This document shows, one piece after another, positions 25,367 through 33,421 of a DNA stretch of 64,000 bases (position 1 is the stretch's first letter; the number at the start of each line of letters is the position of its first letter). The DNA is from Amycolatopsis sp. WAC 01376. GTDB lineage: Bacteria; Actinomycetota; Actinomycetes; Mycobacteriales; Pseudonocardiaceae. The DNA lies in NCBI RefSeq assembly GCF_003947415.1, contig NZ_QHKL01000004.1, positions 558,001-622,000 on the forward strand, read 5' to 3'. The position numbers were made by a program, and so were the translations under genes. The notes under the pieces are model-generated. The model did not search any database. It was not told where the DNA came from and saw only the letters and a list, made by a program, of their open reading frames with translations.

Positions 25367-26548
25367 GTGACGAACCGAGCGGACACCCTGACGCCGACGC
25401 GCCTGGCGCGCGGCACCGTGCTGGCCGCCGCGCCGCTGACCATCATGGCCGCGGCGATCATCGCGCCGAGTCTGCCCGCGATGCGCGAGGTCTTCGCCGG
25501 AACGCCCGGCTCCGATCTGCTCGTGCGGCTGGCGCTGACCGTGACCTCGCTCGCGATCGCGATCAGCGCGCCGCTGTCCGGGATCGTCGCCGACCGCGTC
25601 GGACGCCGTCCGCTGCTGTTGGCGGGTCTCGGGCTCTACGCGATCTCCGGCACGGCCGGATTCTTCGTGAGCGACCTCCCCCTGTTGCTGGCCACCCGGG
25701 CAGGGCTCGGACTCGCCGTCGGCGCGATCATGACCGCGGTCAGCACCCTGATCACCGACTGGTACTCCGGCGAGCGGCGTGCCTCTTTCCTCGGGTTGCA
25801 GCAGGCATTCGCGAGTCTGGGCGGAGTCGTCTTCCTTCCGCTGGCGGGGTTGCTGGCCACAGTGGACTGGAAGGCACCGTTCTGGATCTATTCCGCCTCG
25901 GCGATCGTGGCCGTCTTCGCGATCGTCTCTCTGCGCGAACCGGCCCGAAGCAGCCTCGCGGCCAGTGCGAGCGAGCGAACGCGACCGCCTGCTCGCATCA
26001 TCGGCGTGTACGTCCTGGCGCTGGTGGCGACGTTGGTCTTCTACATGGCGCCGACGCAATTGCCGTTCCTGCTGGAAGGATTCGGCAGCGGTCCCGCCGT
26101 CATCGGCGCCGTGGTCGCCGGGAGCACGGTGACCGGCGTCGCCGGTGCGCTGGCGTTCCCCCGCCTGCGCGAACGGTTGAGCCCCACGGCGATCACCACG
26201 TTCAGCGTCGCGCTCATGGGCGCGGGCTGGCTGGTGATCGGTACGGCGGGCACCGTCGCCCCAGTGGTGGCGGGGCTGCTCGTCGGCGGGCTCGGCGTCG
26301 GCCTCGTCGTCCCGAACCTCAACCTGCGCCTGGCCGAGTTCGCCCATCCCGCACAGCGCGGCCGGGTCCTCAGCGGCCTGGTGACCGGGATCTTCCTGGG
26401 GCAGTTCCTGTCCCCGCTCGTCGTCCAGCCACTCGTCCAGGGCATCGGCATCTCCGACGCCTTCACCTGGACCGGTGTCGCCATGGGAGCCGGAGCGGCA
26501 CTCGCCGCTCTTTTCACGAACCGGAACAACGGAAAGGAAGAACGATGA
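25367..26548 (+). CDS. MFS transporter (12 spans)
   Basis: 393 residues from GTG 25367; a much longer open frame upstream is the antisense of the oxidoreductase gene and lacks membrane character. Twelve membrane spans, with the MFS loop motif GIVADRVGRRPLLLAG between helices 2 and 3. It is related to arabinose-efflux type drug or sugar exporters. The stop overlaps the ATG of the Dabb gene (ATGA), so the two are coupled; the pair may export or modify one small molecule, but no substrate can be read. Confidence 0.83.
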   Translation: MTNRADTLTPTRLARGTVLAAAPLTIMAAAIIAPSLPAMREVFAGTPGSDLLVRLALTVTSLAIAISAPLSGIVADRVGRRPLLLAGLGLYAISGTAGFFVSDLPLLLATRAGLGLAVGAIMTAVSTLITDWYSGERRASFLGLQQAFASLGGVVFLPLAGLLATVDWKAPFWIYSASAIVAVFAIVSLREPARSSLAASASERTRPPARIIGVYVLALVATLVFYMAPTQLPFLLEGFGSGPAVIGAVVAGSTVTGVAGALAFPRLRERLSPTAITTFSVALMGAGWLVIGTAGTVAPVVAGLLVGGLGVGLVVPNLNLRLAEFAHPAQRGRVLSGLVTGIFLGQFLSPLVVQPLVQGIGISDAFTWTGVAMGAGAALAALFTNRNNGKEER

Positions 26549-26988
26549 TCTACCACGGCAACCGTTTCACCCTGCGGCCCGACGCCGCCCCCCAGCAGGT
26601 CGAAGAAGCATTGGAGAGCCTTCGCAATCAAGGCCGGGTCATCCCGTCGGTGATGTCCTTCGTCGTCGGCCGCGATTTCGGCGGCGAGTACGAATGGGGC
26701 GCCGTCTTCGTGCTCGAAGACCTCGAAGGCTACTGGGAGTACCTCATCCATCCGGCGCACCGGAACACCGACCAGGTCGGACTTCCGCTGGTCGACAAGT
26801 TCGCGTCCTTCGACGTCACCGACGACCCGGATCCGGAAATGGGCGCGAAGATCGCGGAACTGCACCAGCGCCGCTACGACAACGACGCCGAGCTGACCAG
26901 GTTGATCACCGATCTCGGTGAATACTCGGGCAGTGCGGCGCCCGGAAAGCACGGGACGGCCGGGGGTTCAGCCACCGTCCGCGAGTGA
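26545..26988 (+). CDS. Dabb (stress-responsive alpha/beta barrel) protein
   Basis: 147 residues. Begins MIYHGNRFTLRPDAAPQQVEEAL and has the ferredoxin-like fold pattern of Dabb domains: strand, helix, then EWGAVFVLEDLEGYWEYLIHPAH with the conserved YxxHPxH, which normally sits at the dimer pocket. The domain ends near residue 95 and a charged tail follows. Dabb proteins range from stress proteins to small-molecule cyclases, such as olivetolic acid cyclase. Translationally coupled to the MFS exporter. Its 3' end overlaps the convergent membrane gene by 21 bases. Confidence 0.8.
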   Translation: MIYHGNRFTLRPDAAPQQVEEALESLRNQGRVIPSVMSFVVGRDFGGEYEWGAVFVLEDLEGYWEYLIHPAHRNTDQVGLPLVDKFASFDVTDDPDPEMGAKIAELHQRRYDNDAELTRLITDLGEYSGSAAPGKHGTAGGSATVRE

Positions 26989-27966
26989 GCCGCTGCCGCC
27001 GGGGCCGGTCACGATCACCCTGCTGCTCACAGCGGTCCCGAACGGGACGATCGTGACCTGCCACGTCTGCGGCGAACCGACCTCGATCGTCGCCATCGCC
27101 CTCCGGACCAGGGCCGGGACGCGGTCGGCCGCCAGCTCGCTGAGGTCGAACCGCGGCACCTGGGCGGCCGTCGGCGCGAAGACCACGGTCATCCGCCGAT
27201 CCTCGACGACCGCGGTGAGCACCCGGGAGACGTCGGCGGCCTGCGCCAGCGCGTCGATCGCCCGGCGCAGTTCCCCCTCCCCCAGCAGGGAACTGTCGAC
27301 GTTCACGGTCGCGGATCCCGAAGACGACGTGGTCACGCTGGACTCGGTTTCTTCCGCTCGCGCGGGTGCTTCCGGGGTGAAGAGTTCGGCGCGGAACAGG
27401 AACAGCACGAGCGCGGCGCCGAGCAGGAACCCGAGGACCGCGAGCGCGCCATGAGCGCAGCCGTCCGGCGGCTCCTGCACCAGGGTGGACTCCGGGGCGG
27501 ACTCGATCGCGGCCGCGGCCACGCGGCGCTCCCACTCCGGCGACAGCCGCTCCACGATCAGCGCCTTCCACGGCCGTTCCCGCGGGTACTGGACGACGAG
27601 GACGTCGCCAGGCCGATAGTTCGGGAGGTCGACCAGGTTGATGCCGTGGCTGACCTTCAAGCGGTACGACGCCTCGCCTTCGGGGGCGACGGTCAGGACG
27701 AAGTCGACCGGGATGTCACCTGTCTCGGTGCCTCCTGCCCGGAGGCTTTCGATCTTGGCGAGCGCGATGACCGGGACGGTCGCCGCCTCACGGGCACGGC
27801 GCGGCGCCCCGGCGAGGTAGAGCAGGATCCCATAGACGACGGGAAGTCCGACGCCGGTGACGATCAGCGGAACGTACTCGATCATGATGCCGACGACGAA
27901 CGCGCACAGGGTCGTCCCACTGACGATCCCGGTCAGAAAGCCGCGGACAAGGGCGAGTGGCGTCAA
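26968..27966 (-). CDS. Membrane protein of unknown function
   Basis: 332 residues from a TTG start at 27966 (GGAG six bases ahead). Two hydrophobic helices open the protein (residues 10-50), followed by a soluble beta domain (about 60-150: PVDFVLTVAPEGEASYRLKVSHG...PGDVLVVQYPRERPWKALIVE) like the module in the neighbouring gene, then another membrane span (about 175-192) and a C-terminal alpha/beta domain of about 110 residues. Begins 26 bases after the stop of the upstream gene, so the two form an operon. The layout recalls the pair at 12598-14157. Function unknown. Confidence 0.7.
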   Translation of the reverse strand: MTPLALVRGFLTGIVSGTTLCAFVVGIMIEYVPLIVTGVGLPVVYGILLYLAGAPRRAREAATVPVIALAKIESLRAGGTETGDIPVDFVLTVAPEGEASYRLKVSHGINLVDLPNYRPGDVLVVQYPRERPWKALIVERLSPEWERRVAAAAIESAPESTLVQEPPDGCAHGALAVLGFLLGAALVLFLFRAELFTPEAPARAEETESSVTTSSSGSATVNVDSSLLGEGELRRAIDALAQAADVSRVLTAVVEDRRMTVVFAPTAAQVPRFDLSELAADRVPALVRRAMATIEVGSPQTWQVTIVPFGTAVSSRVIVTGPGGSGSLADGG

Positions 27967-27992
27967 GGTGACTCCAGGTTTTCGGGCGGCGT

Positions 27993-28841
27993 TCAGTCCG
28001 CGGGCAGCCAGTCACTGAGGGCGGGGTGGCGCCGGAGCGCCACGAAGATCTTCTTGTCGTCGGCGGGTGAAGCCGGGTCGAACAACACCTCGGCGCCCGC
28101 GATGGTGGTGTCCTTGGTCCGACGAGTCACCCAGTGCCGGACGCCCGCGAGGTCGGCGAACACCACGGTCACGTCCGCGCCCACGACACGGGTGCCGGAC
28201 TCGTCCCCTCCCAGGCGCAGCTTGACGTCGACGATTTCGGCGGGCACCCGCCGCCCGGACCGCAGCAGCCGTTCCCTGGTGCGCGCCATCTCGGCGTGCT
28301 GTCGCGAAAGCCCGACGGTGTACCACAGGGCGAGCAACGTCAGGAGGAGCAGGAACGCGGGCATCCACAGGTCGGCGTAGTACATCAGCCACGCCCAAAA
28401 CCCCCACTTTTCATCCGTGTGGAAGACGGGGTCGACCGCGGTGCCGACGGCGAGCGGCGGAAGCCACCCTCGCGACGAATCCCAGAGGCCGAGCGTACTG
28501 GCCGCGAGGACCAGTACGGCCGGGAACGCCGGCCCCGACTGCCGTCCCTGGTAGCGCCGCACGGCCAGCCCCGCGAGGCCGCCGGCGGCGAAACACCCGA
28601 GGAGACCGAAGGTTCCCCAGATCGCGCGGTACGGCGGATCGCCGTCGCCGAGGTCGTCGAAGACGCTGTCGATCGCCATGGTCCGGAACTGCTCCAGGAT
28701 TTCGCCGAATCCGTCGCCGGTCACGAAACCGCAGACCAGGGTGGCCGCGGAGGCCACGATCGCGCCCACGAGCAGGCGGCGGTCACCTCGCAGGCGCTCG
28801 ATGCGCTCGTACCGGGCCCGGGCCGGGTCCACTGTGTTCAT
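27993..28841 (-). CDS. Membrane protein of unknown function (DUF3592-like)
   Basis: 282 residues from ATG 28841, 9 bases after GGAGG; GTG 28850 would overlap that ribosome site. Four to five membrane spans (residues about 28-48, 78-98, 108-124, 160-182). A C-terminal beta domain (about 200-275: RRVPAEIVDVKLRLGG...VRHWVTRRTKDTTIAGAEVLFDPASP) matches the DUF3592-like tail of the protein at 12598. The upstream bases share a 19-base identity with the end of the CHAT gene. It is the first gene of an apparent two-gene operon and divergent from a TetR regulator. Confidence 0.7.
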   Translation of the reverse strand: MNTVDPARARYERIERLRGDRRLLVGAIVASAATLVCGFVTGDGFGEILEQFRTMAIDSVFDDLGDGDPPYRAIWGTFGLLGCFAAGGLAGLAVRRYQGRQSGPAFPAVLVLAASTLGLWDSSRGWLPPLAVGTAVDPVFHTDEKWGFWAWLMYYADLWMPAFLLLLTLLALWYTVGLSRQHAEMARTRERLLRSGRRVPAEIVDVKLRLGGDESGTRVVGADVTVVFADLAGVRHWVTRRTKDTTIAGAEVLFDPASPADDKKIFVALRRHPALSDWLPAD

Positions 28842-28911
28842 CACGCTCACCTCCGTTTCGGCTGCGCCCAGCCTCCGCCGAACCGGGTGCTACCGAACCC
28901 AGGTTTTGCTT

Positions 28912-28926
28912 CCTAAGCCTATTAGG
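28912..28926. promoter_or_regulatory. Inverted repeat in the TetR promoter region
   Basis: CCTAA-GCCTA-TTAGG lies 34 bases before the TetR ATG. Autoregulatory TetR operators commonly sit in this place; the site also lies in the divergent region to the membrane-protein operon. Confidence 0.45.
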
Positions 28927-28960
28927 CAAGTCCCGAATGGACTATGGTAGAGTCGACGGC

Positions 28961-29533
28961 ATGGCAAGAGCGGGACTGACCACGGAACGGGTGGTCCGAG
29001 CGGGCGCGGACATGGCCGACGAGATCGGCTTCGAGCTCGTGACGCCGACAGAGCTCGCGAAGCGGTGCGGCGTCAAGACGGCGAGCCTGTATTCGCACGT
29101 CAGGAACGCCCACGAACTGAAGACCGAGATCGCCCTGCTGGCCTTGACGGAACTCGCCGATCTCGCCGCCACCGCGGTGGCGGGCCTGGCGGGCAAGGAC
29201 GCGTTGATCGCACTGGCGAACGTCCACCGCGACTACGCCCTCGAACATCCCGGCAGGTTCACCGCCGCGAGGTTCCGGCTCGCGCCGGAACAGGCGGCCA
29301 CCAGCGCCGGCGTCCGGCACGCCGAGCTGATGCGGGCGATCCTGCGCGGTTACGACCTCGCCGAGCCGCATCAGACGCACGCGGTCCGGCTGCTGGGCAG
29401 CGTTTTCAGCGGCTACCTCGGCTTGGAGGCCGCCGGAGGCTTCAGCCACAGCACCCCCGGCTCGCAGGAGAGCTGGACCGAGATCCTCGACGCGCTCGAC
29501 ATCCTGCTGCGCGCTTGGCCCCGAACGAAATGA
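28961..29533 (+). CDS. TetR/AcrR-family regulator (WHG domain)
   Basis: 190 residues. The N-terminal helix-turn-helix is clear: VVRAGADMADEIGFE, then PTELAKRCGVKTASLYSHVRN. The C-terminal half has the TetR WHG pattern (LGLEAAGGFSH near residue 160). An upstream in-frame ATG at 28937 would add eight residues but lies inside the likely operator, so 28961 is preferred. Its stop overlaps the start of the GDSL hydrolase (ATGA), so the regulator probably controls that gene and itself. Confidence 0.88.
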   Translation: MARAGLTTERVVRAGADMADEIGFELVTPTELAKRCGVKTASLYSHVRNAHELKTEIALLALTELADLAATAVAGLAGKDALIALANVHRDYALEHPGRFTAARFRLAPEQAATSAGVRHAELMRAILRGYDLAEPHQTHAVRLLGSVFSGYLGLEAAGGFSHSTPGSQESWTEILDALDILLRAWPRTK

Positions 29534-30687
29534 CCGGAGAAATGTGTACGACCCCGATCACCGCCGCCCTCGTCCGCGGCGCACTGGACCTCGAGTACAC
29601 CGAACGCGGCGTACTCCCCCACCGGCTGCCCGCGCGCGCCAGGCAGCAGATCCCCGACGAACAGCTGGCCATGGCCGAATCGCAGCCGTCCGGCGTGCGG
29701 CTGATCTTCCGTACCGCGGCGACGGTCGTCGAACTGGACGTCATCGCCACCAAACGGTTCCTCGTCGGCGTGCCACCCCGGCCCGACGGCGTCTACGAAC
29801 TGCTCGTCGACGGCAGGCTCGCGGGACAGGCGAGCGTGACCGAGGGCGACACGATCAGCGTCGACATGGCCACCGGCGCCAGGACGCACCAGCCAGGGCC
29901 TGTGCGCACCCTGCGCTTCACCGGCCTGCCCGCCGACGAGAAGGACGTCGAAATCTGGCTGCCGCACAACGAAACGACCCGGCTGGTCGCCCTGCGCACC
30001 GACGCGACCGTCCACAATGCACCGTCGAGCGGCCGCAAGACCTGGCTGCACCACGGCAGTTCCATCAGCCAAGGCTCCAACGCGGCGACCCCGACCGGGA
30101 TCTGGCCCGCCACGGCCGCGGCTCTCGCCGGCGCGGAGCTGGTCAACCTGGGCTTCGGCGGCAGCGCGCTTCTCGACCCGTTCACCGCCCGCGCCATGCG
30201 GGACACCGCCGCGGACCTGATCAGCGTCAAGATCGGCATCAACGTCGTCAACGCCGACCTGATGCGGCTGCGCGCGTTCGGCCCGGCGGTACACGGTTTC
30301 CTCGACACCATCCGGGAAGGGCATCCCAGCACGCCGTTGCTGGTCGTCTCGCCGATCCATTGCCCCATCCACGAGCACACCCCCGGGCCCGGCCAGTTCG
30401 ACCCCGATGGCCTACGGGAAGGAAAAGTGCGGTTCAGGGCCACCGGGGTTCCCGCGGAAACCGCCGCGGGGAAGCTGACGCTCACCGTGATCCGCGGGGA
30501 ACTCGCCCGGATCGTCAAGGAGCGGAGCGCGACCGATCCGAACCTGCGCTACGTCGACGGCCTGGAACTGTACGGCGAAGCCGACCATGCCGAGCTGCCG
30601 TTGCCCGACCGTCTCCATCCGGACGCGGCCACGCACCGGCTCATCGGAGAGCGCTTCGCGAAACACCTCGCCATCGGCGGGTCGTGA
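29530..30687 (+). CDS. SGNH/GDSL-family hydrolase
   Basis: 385 residues if started at ATG 29530, coupled to TetR; ATG 29542 is possible. An N-terminal beta module (residues about 1-160) precedes the SGNH hydrolase: block I HHGSSISQG (catalytic Ser), block II GFGGSAL (Gly), block III GINVVNADL (Asn), and block V DRLHPDAATH (Asp and His). The fold serves esterases acting on lipids, acetylated sugars or thioesters. No signal peptide, so the enzyme is probably cytoplasmic. The N-terminal beta module may bind a carbohydrate, as in some acetyl-xylan esterases, but this is not proven. Confidence 0.83.
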   Translation: MTGEMCTTPITAALVRGALDLEYTERGVLPHRLPARARQQIPDEQLAMAESQPSGVRLIFRTAATVVELDVIATKRFLVGVPPRPDGVYELLVDGRLAGQASVTEGDTISVDMATGARTHQPGPVRTLRFTGLPADEKDVEIWLPHNETTRLVALRTDATVHNAPSSGRKTWLHHGSSISQGSNAATPTGIWPATAAALAGAELVNLGFGGSALLDPFTARAMRDTAADLISVKIGINVVNADLMRLRAFGPAVHGFLDTIREGHPSTPLLVVSPIHCPIHEHTPGPGQFDPDGLREGKVRFRATGVPAETAAGKLTLTVIRGELARIVKERSATDPNLRYVDGLELYGEADHAELPLPDRLHPDAATHRLIGERFAKHLAIGGS

Positions 30688-30806
30688 GCGTGGGGTCGCC
30701 GCGTTTACTGTGCGCGTATACGTCGGTAGTCCCTTCCACGGTACCTATTTTTCTTCCTGTCCAACGAAAGTCGGTACCCGCCCACCGGTGACGCGATCAC
30801 CATGAT

Positions 30807-30828
30807 CGGCACCGGATCACCGGTGCCG
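30807..30828 (+). terminator. Hairpin after the GDSL hydrolase
   Basis: CGGCACCGG-ATCA-CCGGTGCCG, a 9-base perfect stem, lies 120 bases after the stop at 30687 and 90 bases before the next gene. Terminator or promoter-proximal operator. Confidence 0.45.
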
Positions 30829-30917
30829 GGCCACCTCGACCGTGCCCGGCTACCCCACTGTGTCCAGTGCGGCCACCCCTCGCGCTGGATCCTCCCTCGC
30901 GAAAGTGAGTAACCGGT

Positions 30918-32012
30918 ATGCGCACAAACCCCTTAGCTCGTACCGCCACCACACTGGTGGCCGCGGCCGCGGTCATCGGCTTTCTCGCCCCGTCCACGGC
31001 CACCGCCACCACCATCTCGGGCTACTCCCCCACGGTGCAGCACGAAGCCGTCACATCCCTGGCCTCGGAAGCCGGAATCAGCACGGCCGCCGCCGTCGAG
31101 TTCCTCCGGACGCAGACGGCCAGCGTGGAAACACTGCAGAAGGTCACCGCGTCGCTCGGCGCCCGTGCCGCCGACGGCTACCTCGACGACGCCGCCAAGC
31201 CGGTGGTCAACGTGCTCGACCAGGCCGCCGCGGACCAGGTGACCGCGACCGGGGCCCAGGCCCGCGTGGTCAAGCACTCCAGCGCGGCGCTGGCGGGGGC
31301 GCAGAACGCCTTGCAGGCGTTGCCCGCCGTCACGCATACGTCGATCGGCCTCGACCCGAAGACCAACCAGGTCGTGCTGACCATCTCCGACGCGGCGAAG
31401 GGCACCGAAGCCCTCGTGAAGGCCGCCGAAGCGCTCGGCGACCGGGTCCGGGTGGAGCGGACCACCGGCGAGATGCACACCGCGATCTACAACGGCGAGG
31501 CCATCACCGGCGGCGGCACCCGCTGCTCGGTCGGGTTCAACACCAACCGCGGTGGTCAGAACTACATCCTCGACGCCGGCCACTGCACCCGCGCGGTGTC
31601 GCAGTGGAACGTCGGGCCGTCGCAGGGCGCCAGCTTCCCGACCAACGACTACGGCCTGATCCGCAACACCACCGGCAGCGCGCCCGGCGCCGTCACCCTG
31701 TGGAACGGCTCCACCCAGCGGATCGCCTCCGCCGGTACCGCCACCGTCGGGCAGCGGATCAGCAAGAGCGGCAGCACCACCCGCCTCACTTCGGGTTCGG
31801 TGCAGCGGCTGAACGTCACGGTGAACTACGCCGAAGGCGCGGTGCACCAGCTGATCCAGACCAACGCGCTGGCCAACCCCGGTGACTCCGGCGGCTGCCT
31901 CTTCTCCGGCAGTGTCGGGCTCGGCATCACCTCCGGCAAGGGCAGCGGCACCTCGTACTACCAGCCGATCGGTGAGGCGATGAGCGCCTACAGCGTCACG
32001 CTCAACCCGTAA
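30918..32012 (+). CDS. Streptogrisin-like secreted serine protease with pro-domain
   Basis: 364 residues. Signal peptide (MRTNPLARTATTLVAAAAVIG, cleaved around ATA-TT), a pro-domain of about 160 residues like those of alpha-lytic protease and streptogrisins, then a mature protease starting near AITGGGTRCSVGF. The triad is His222 (LDAGHCT), Asp244 (TNDYGLI) and Ser324 (GDSGGCLFSG). Cysteine pairs flank His and Ser as usual. The pro-domain is expected to assist folding and be self-cleaved outside the cell. Monocistronic. Confidence 0.92.
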   Translation: MRTNPLARTATTLVAAAAVIGFLAPSTATATTISGYSPTVQHEAVTSLASEAGISTAAAVEFLRTQTASVETLQKVTASLGARAADGYLDDAAKPVVNVLDQAAADQVTATGAQARVVKHSSAALAGAQNALQALPAVTHTSIGLDPKTNQVVLTISDAAKGTEALVKAAEALGDRVRVERTTGEMHTAIYNGEAITGGGTRCSVGFNTNRGGQNYILDAGHCTRAVSQWNVGPSQGASFPTNDYGLIRNTTGSAPGAVTLWNGSTQRIASAGTATVGQRISKSGSTTRLTSGSVQRLNVTVNYAEGAVHQLIQTNALANPGDSGGCLFSGSVGLGITSGKGSGTSYYQPIGEAMSAYSVTLNP

Positions 32013-32036
32013 GCACGTCGCGAGGCCGGGCGCTGG

Positions 32037-32933
32037 TCACCGCGACCGGGGCCCGGCCTGTGCGTGGAAATAGTCGACGGTGTGGTCACGAAAGCGCTGG
32101 GCGGCAACGGAAAGATAGGTGTCCTCGCGCCACGCGACGCTGAGCACGCGGCGACAGTCGGGATCGTCGACGTCGAGCCAGACCACCGTCGGGCTGGTGA
32201 CCGACCGCAGCCCCAGGGAGGGCACCAACGCGATGCCGAGGCCCGCGTCGACGAGCTGGAAGAGCACCGCGGCCTCGTCTCCCTCGCAGACGACGTGCAA
32301 CGCGAGACCGGCCTTCGCGAAAAGACGATCGACGAGCGCACGCTGCCAATAACCGGGCCGCGTGGTGAGAAACGGCTCGCCCTCCAGATCCGCGAGCCCG
32401 ACGTGACCGCGCCCGGCGAGCCGGTGACCGGCGGGCACGCAGAGCATCACCTTTTCGTCGAGCAGCACGCGACTGTGGATGTCGTCGCCGGGCAGCGGCT
32501 GCGACGTGACGCACAGGTCGACGTCGCCGGATCGCAGCTTCTCCGCCATCCCCTCCCCCGACGCCTGGGACAGCCGCACGTCCACCAGCGGATGGCCGGG
32601 GACGAAGGTACGCAGCGGTTCGGTGAGCACGAGCAGGCTTTCGGCCGCGACGGTGACCGCGCCGCGTTCCAGCCCGGTGGCATCGTCGAGTTCCTGCCGG
32701 GCGTCGTCGAGCTCGGCCAGTGCCCGGTCGACGCGGCGGAGGAACGCGGTGCCGAACCGGTTGAGCCGGATCCGGCGGCCGTGCCGGTCGAACAGCGGCA
32801 CCCCCAGGTCGTTTTCCAGCCTGGCCAGGGTCCGGCTGAGCGAGGGCTGCGCGACACGCAGCTTCTCGGCGGCGCGGCCGACGTGTTCGAGCCGGGCGAC
32901 CGTCTGGAAGTACCGGAGCGCCAGAAGATCCAC
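32037..32933 (-). CDS. LysR-family transcriptional regulator
   Basis: 298 residues. The winged helix-turn-helix (ALRYFQTVARLEHVGRAAEK...QPSLSRTLARLENDLG) is followed by a two-lobe effector domain (about 90-290). It is divergent from the membrane protein and multicopper oxidase genes across 80 bases and probably controls them. Its promoter region contains TGTCTTGGACAGCAT, which also occurs beside the second LysR gene at 58140. The effector is unknown. Confidence 0.87.
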   Translation of the reverse strand: MDLLALRYFQTVARLEHVGRAAEKLRVAQPSLSRTLARLENDLGVPLFDRHGRRIRLNRFGTAFLRRVDRALAELDDARQELDDATGLERGAVTVAAESLLVLTEPLRTFVPGHPLVDVRLSQASGEGMAEKLRSGDVDLCVTSQPLPGDDIHSRVLLDEKVMLCVPAGHRLAGRGHVGLADLEGEPFLTTRPGYWQRALVDRLFAKAGLALHVVCEGDEAAVLFQLVDAGLGIALVPSLGLRSVTSPTVVWLDVDDPDCRRVLSVAWREDTYLSVAAQRFRDHTVDYFHAQAGPRSR

Positions 32934-33013
32934 TGCTGATACCTCACCTGTTATGAACAGATAACCGATCTTGTCTTGGACAGCATAAGCCGTGGTCTCC
33001 TACGTTCGAGCAC

Positions 33014-33421
33014 GTGAGTGAAACCCTGACCGGCCCGAGCCGGAAGGCGAACGGCACGCTGGTGGTGAACCGGATGCTGGTGACCGCCCACGCCGTCGCG
33101 ATCATCGGCCAGCCGGTGTTCGCCGGCGGCTATCTCGGCGGCGACTACGACATGCTCTGGCTGCACCGCTGGGGCGCCGACGCGGTGTCCTACCTGGCGT
33201 ACGCGCAGATCCTGGCGGCGCTGGTCCTGTGGCTGGTGCGCGGACCGCGCTGGTTGTTCTGGGTCAGCCTGCTGCTCGCGCTGGGCGAGACCGGGCAGTA
33301 TCTCGCCGGGATGAAGGGCGCGCTCGATCTGCACGTCCCGCTCGGCGTCGCACTGGTCACCGGAACCGTGCTGACCACGATCGCCGTCTGGCGGCCGCAG
33401 ACCTGGTGGGCGAGCCGATGA
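33014..33421 (+). CDS. Small four-span membrane protein
   Basis: 135 residues from GTG 33014. Hydrophobic spans near residues 20-42, 62-78, 82-98 and 108-126 separated by short loops; the second loop has GGDYDMLWLHRWGAD. No family recognised beyond 'integral membrane protein'. Its stop overlaps the start of the multicopper oxidase (ATGA), so the two work together; it could be a partner membrane subunit, for example to receive electrons or deliver copper, but nothing in the sequence shows this. Confidence 0.78.
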   Translation: MSETLTGPSRKANGTLVVNRMLVTAHAVAIIGQPVFAGGYLGGDYDMLWLHRWGADAVSYLAYAQILAALVLWLVRGPRWLFWVSLLLALGETGQYLAGMKGALDLHVPLGVALVTGTVLTTIAVWRPQTWWASR

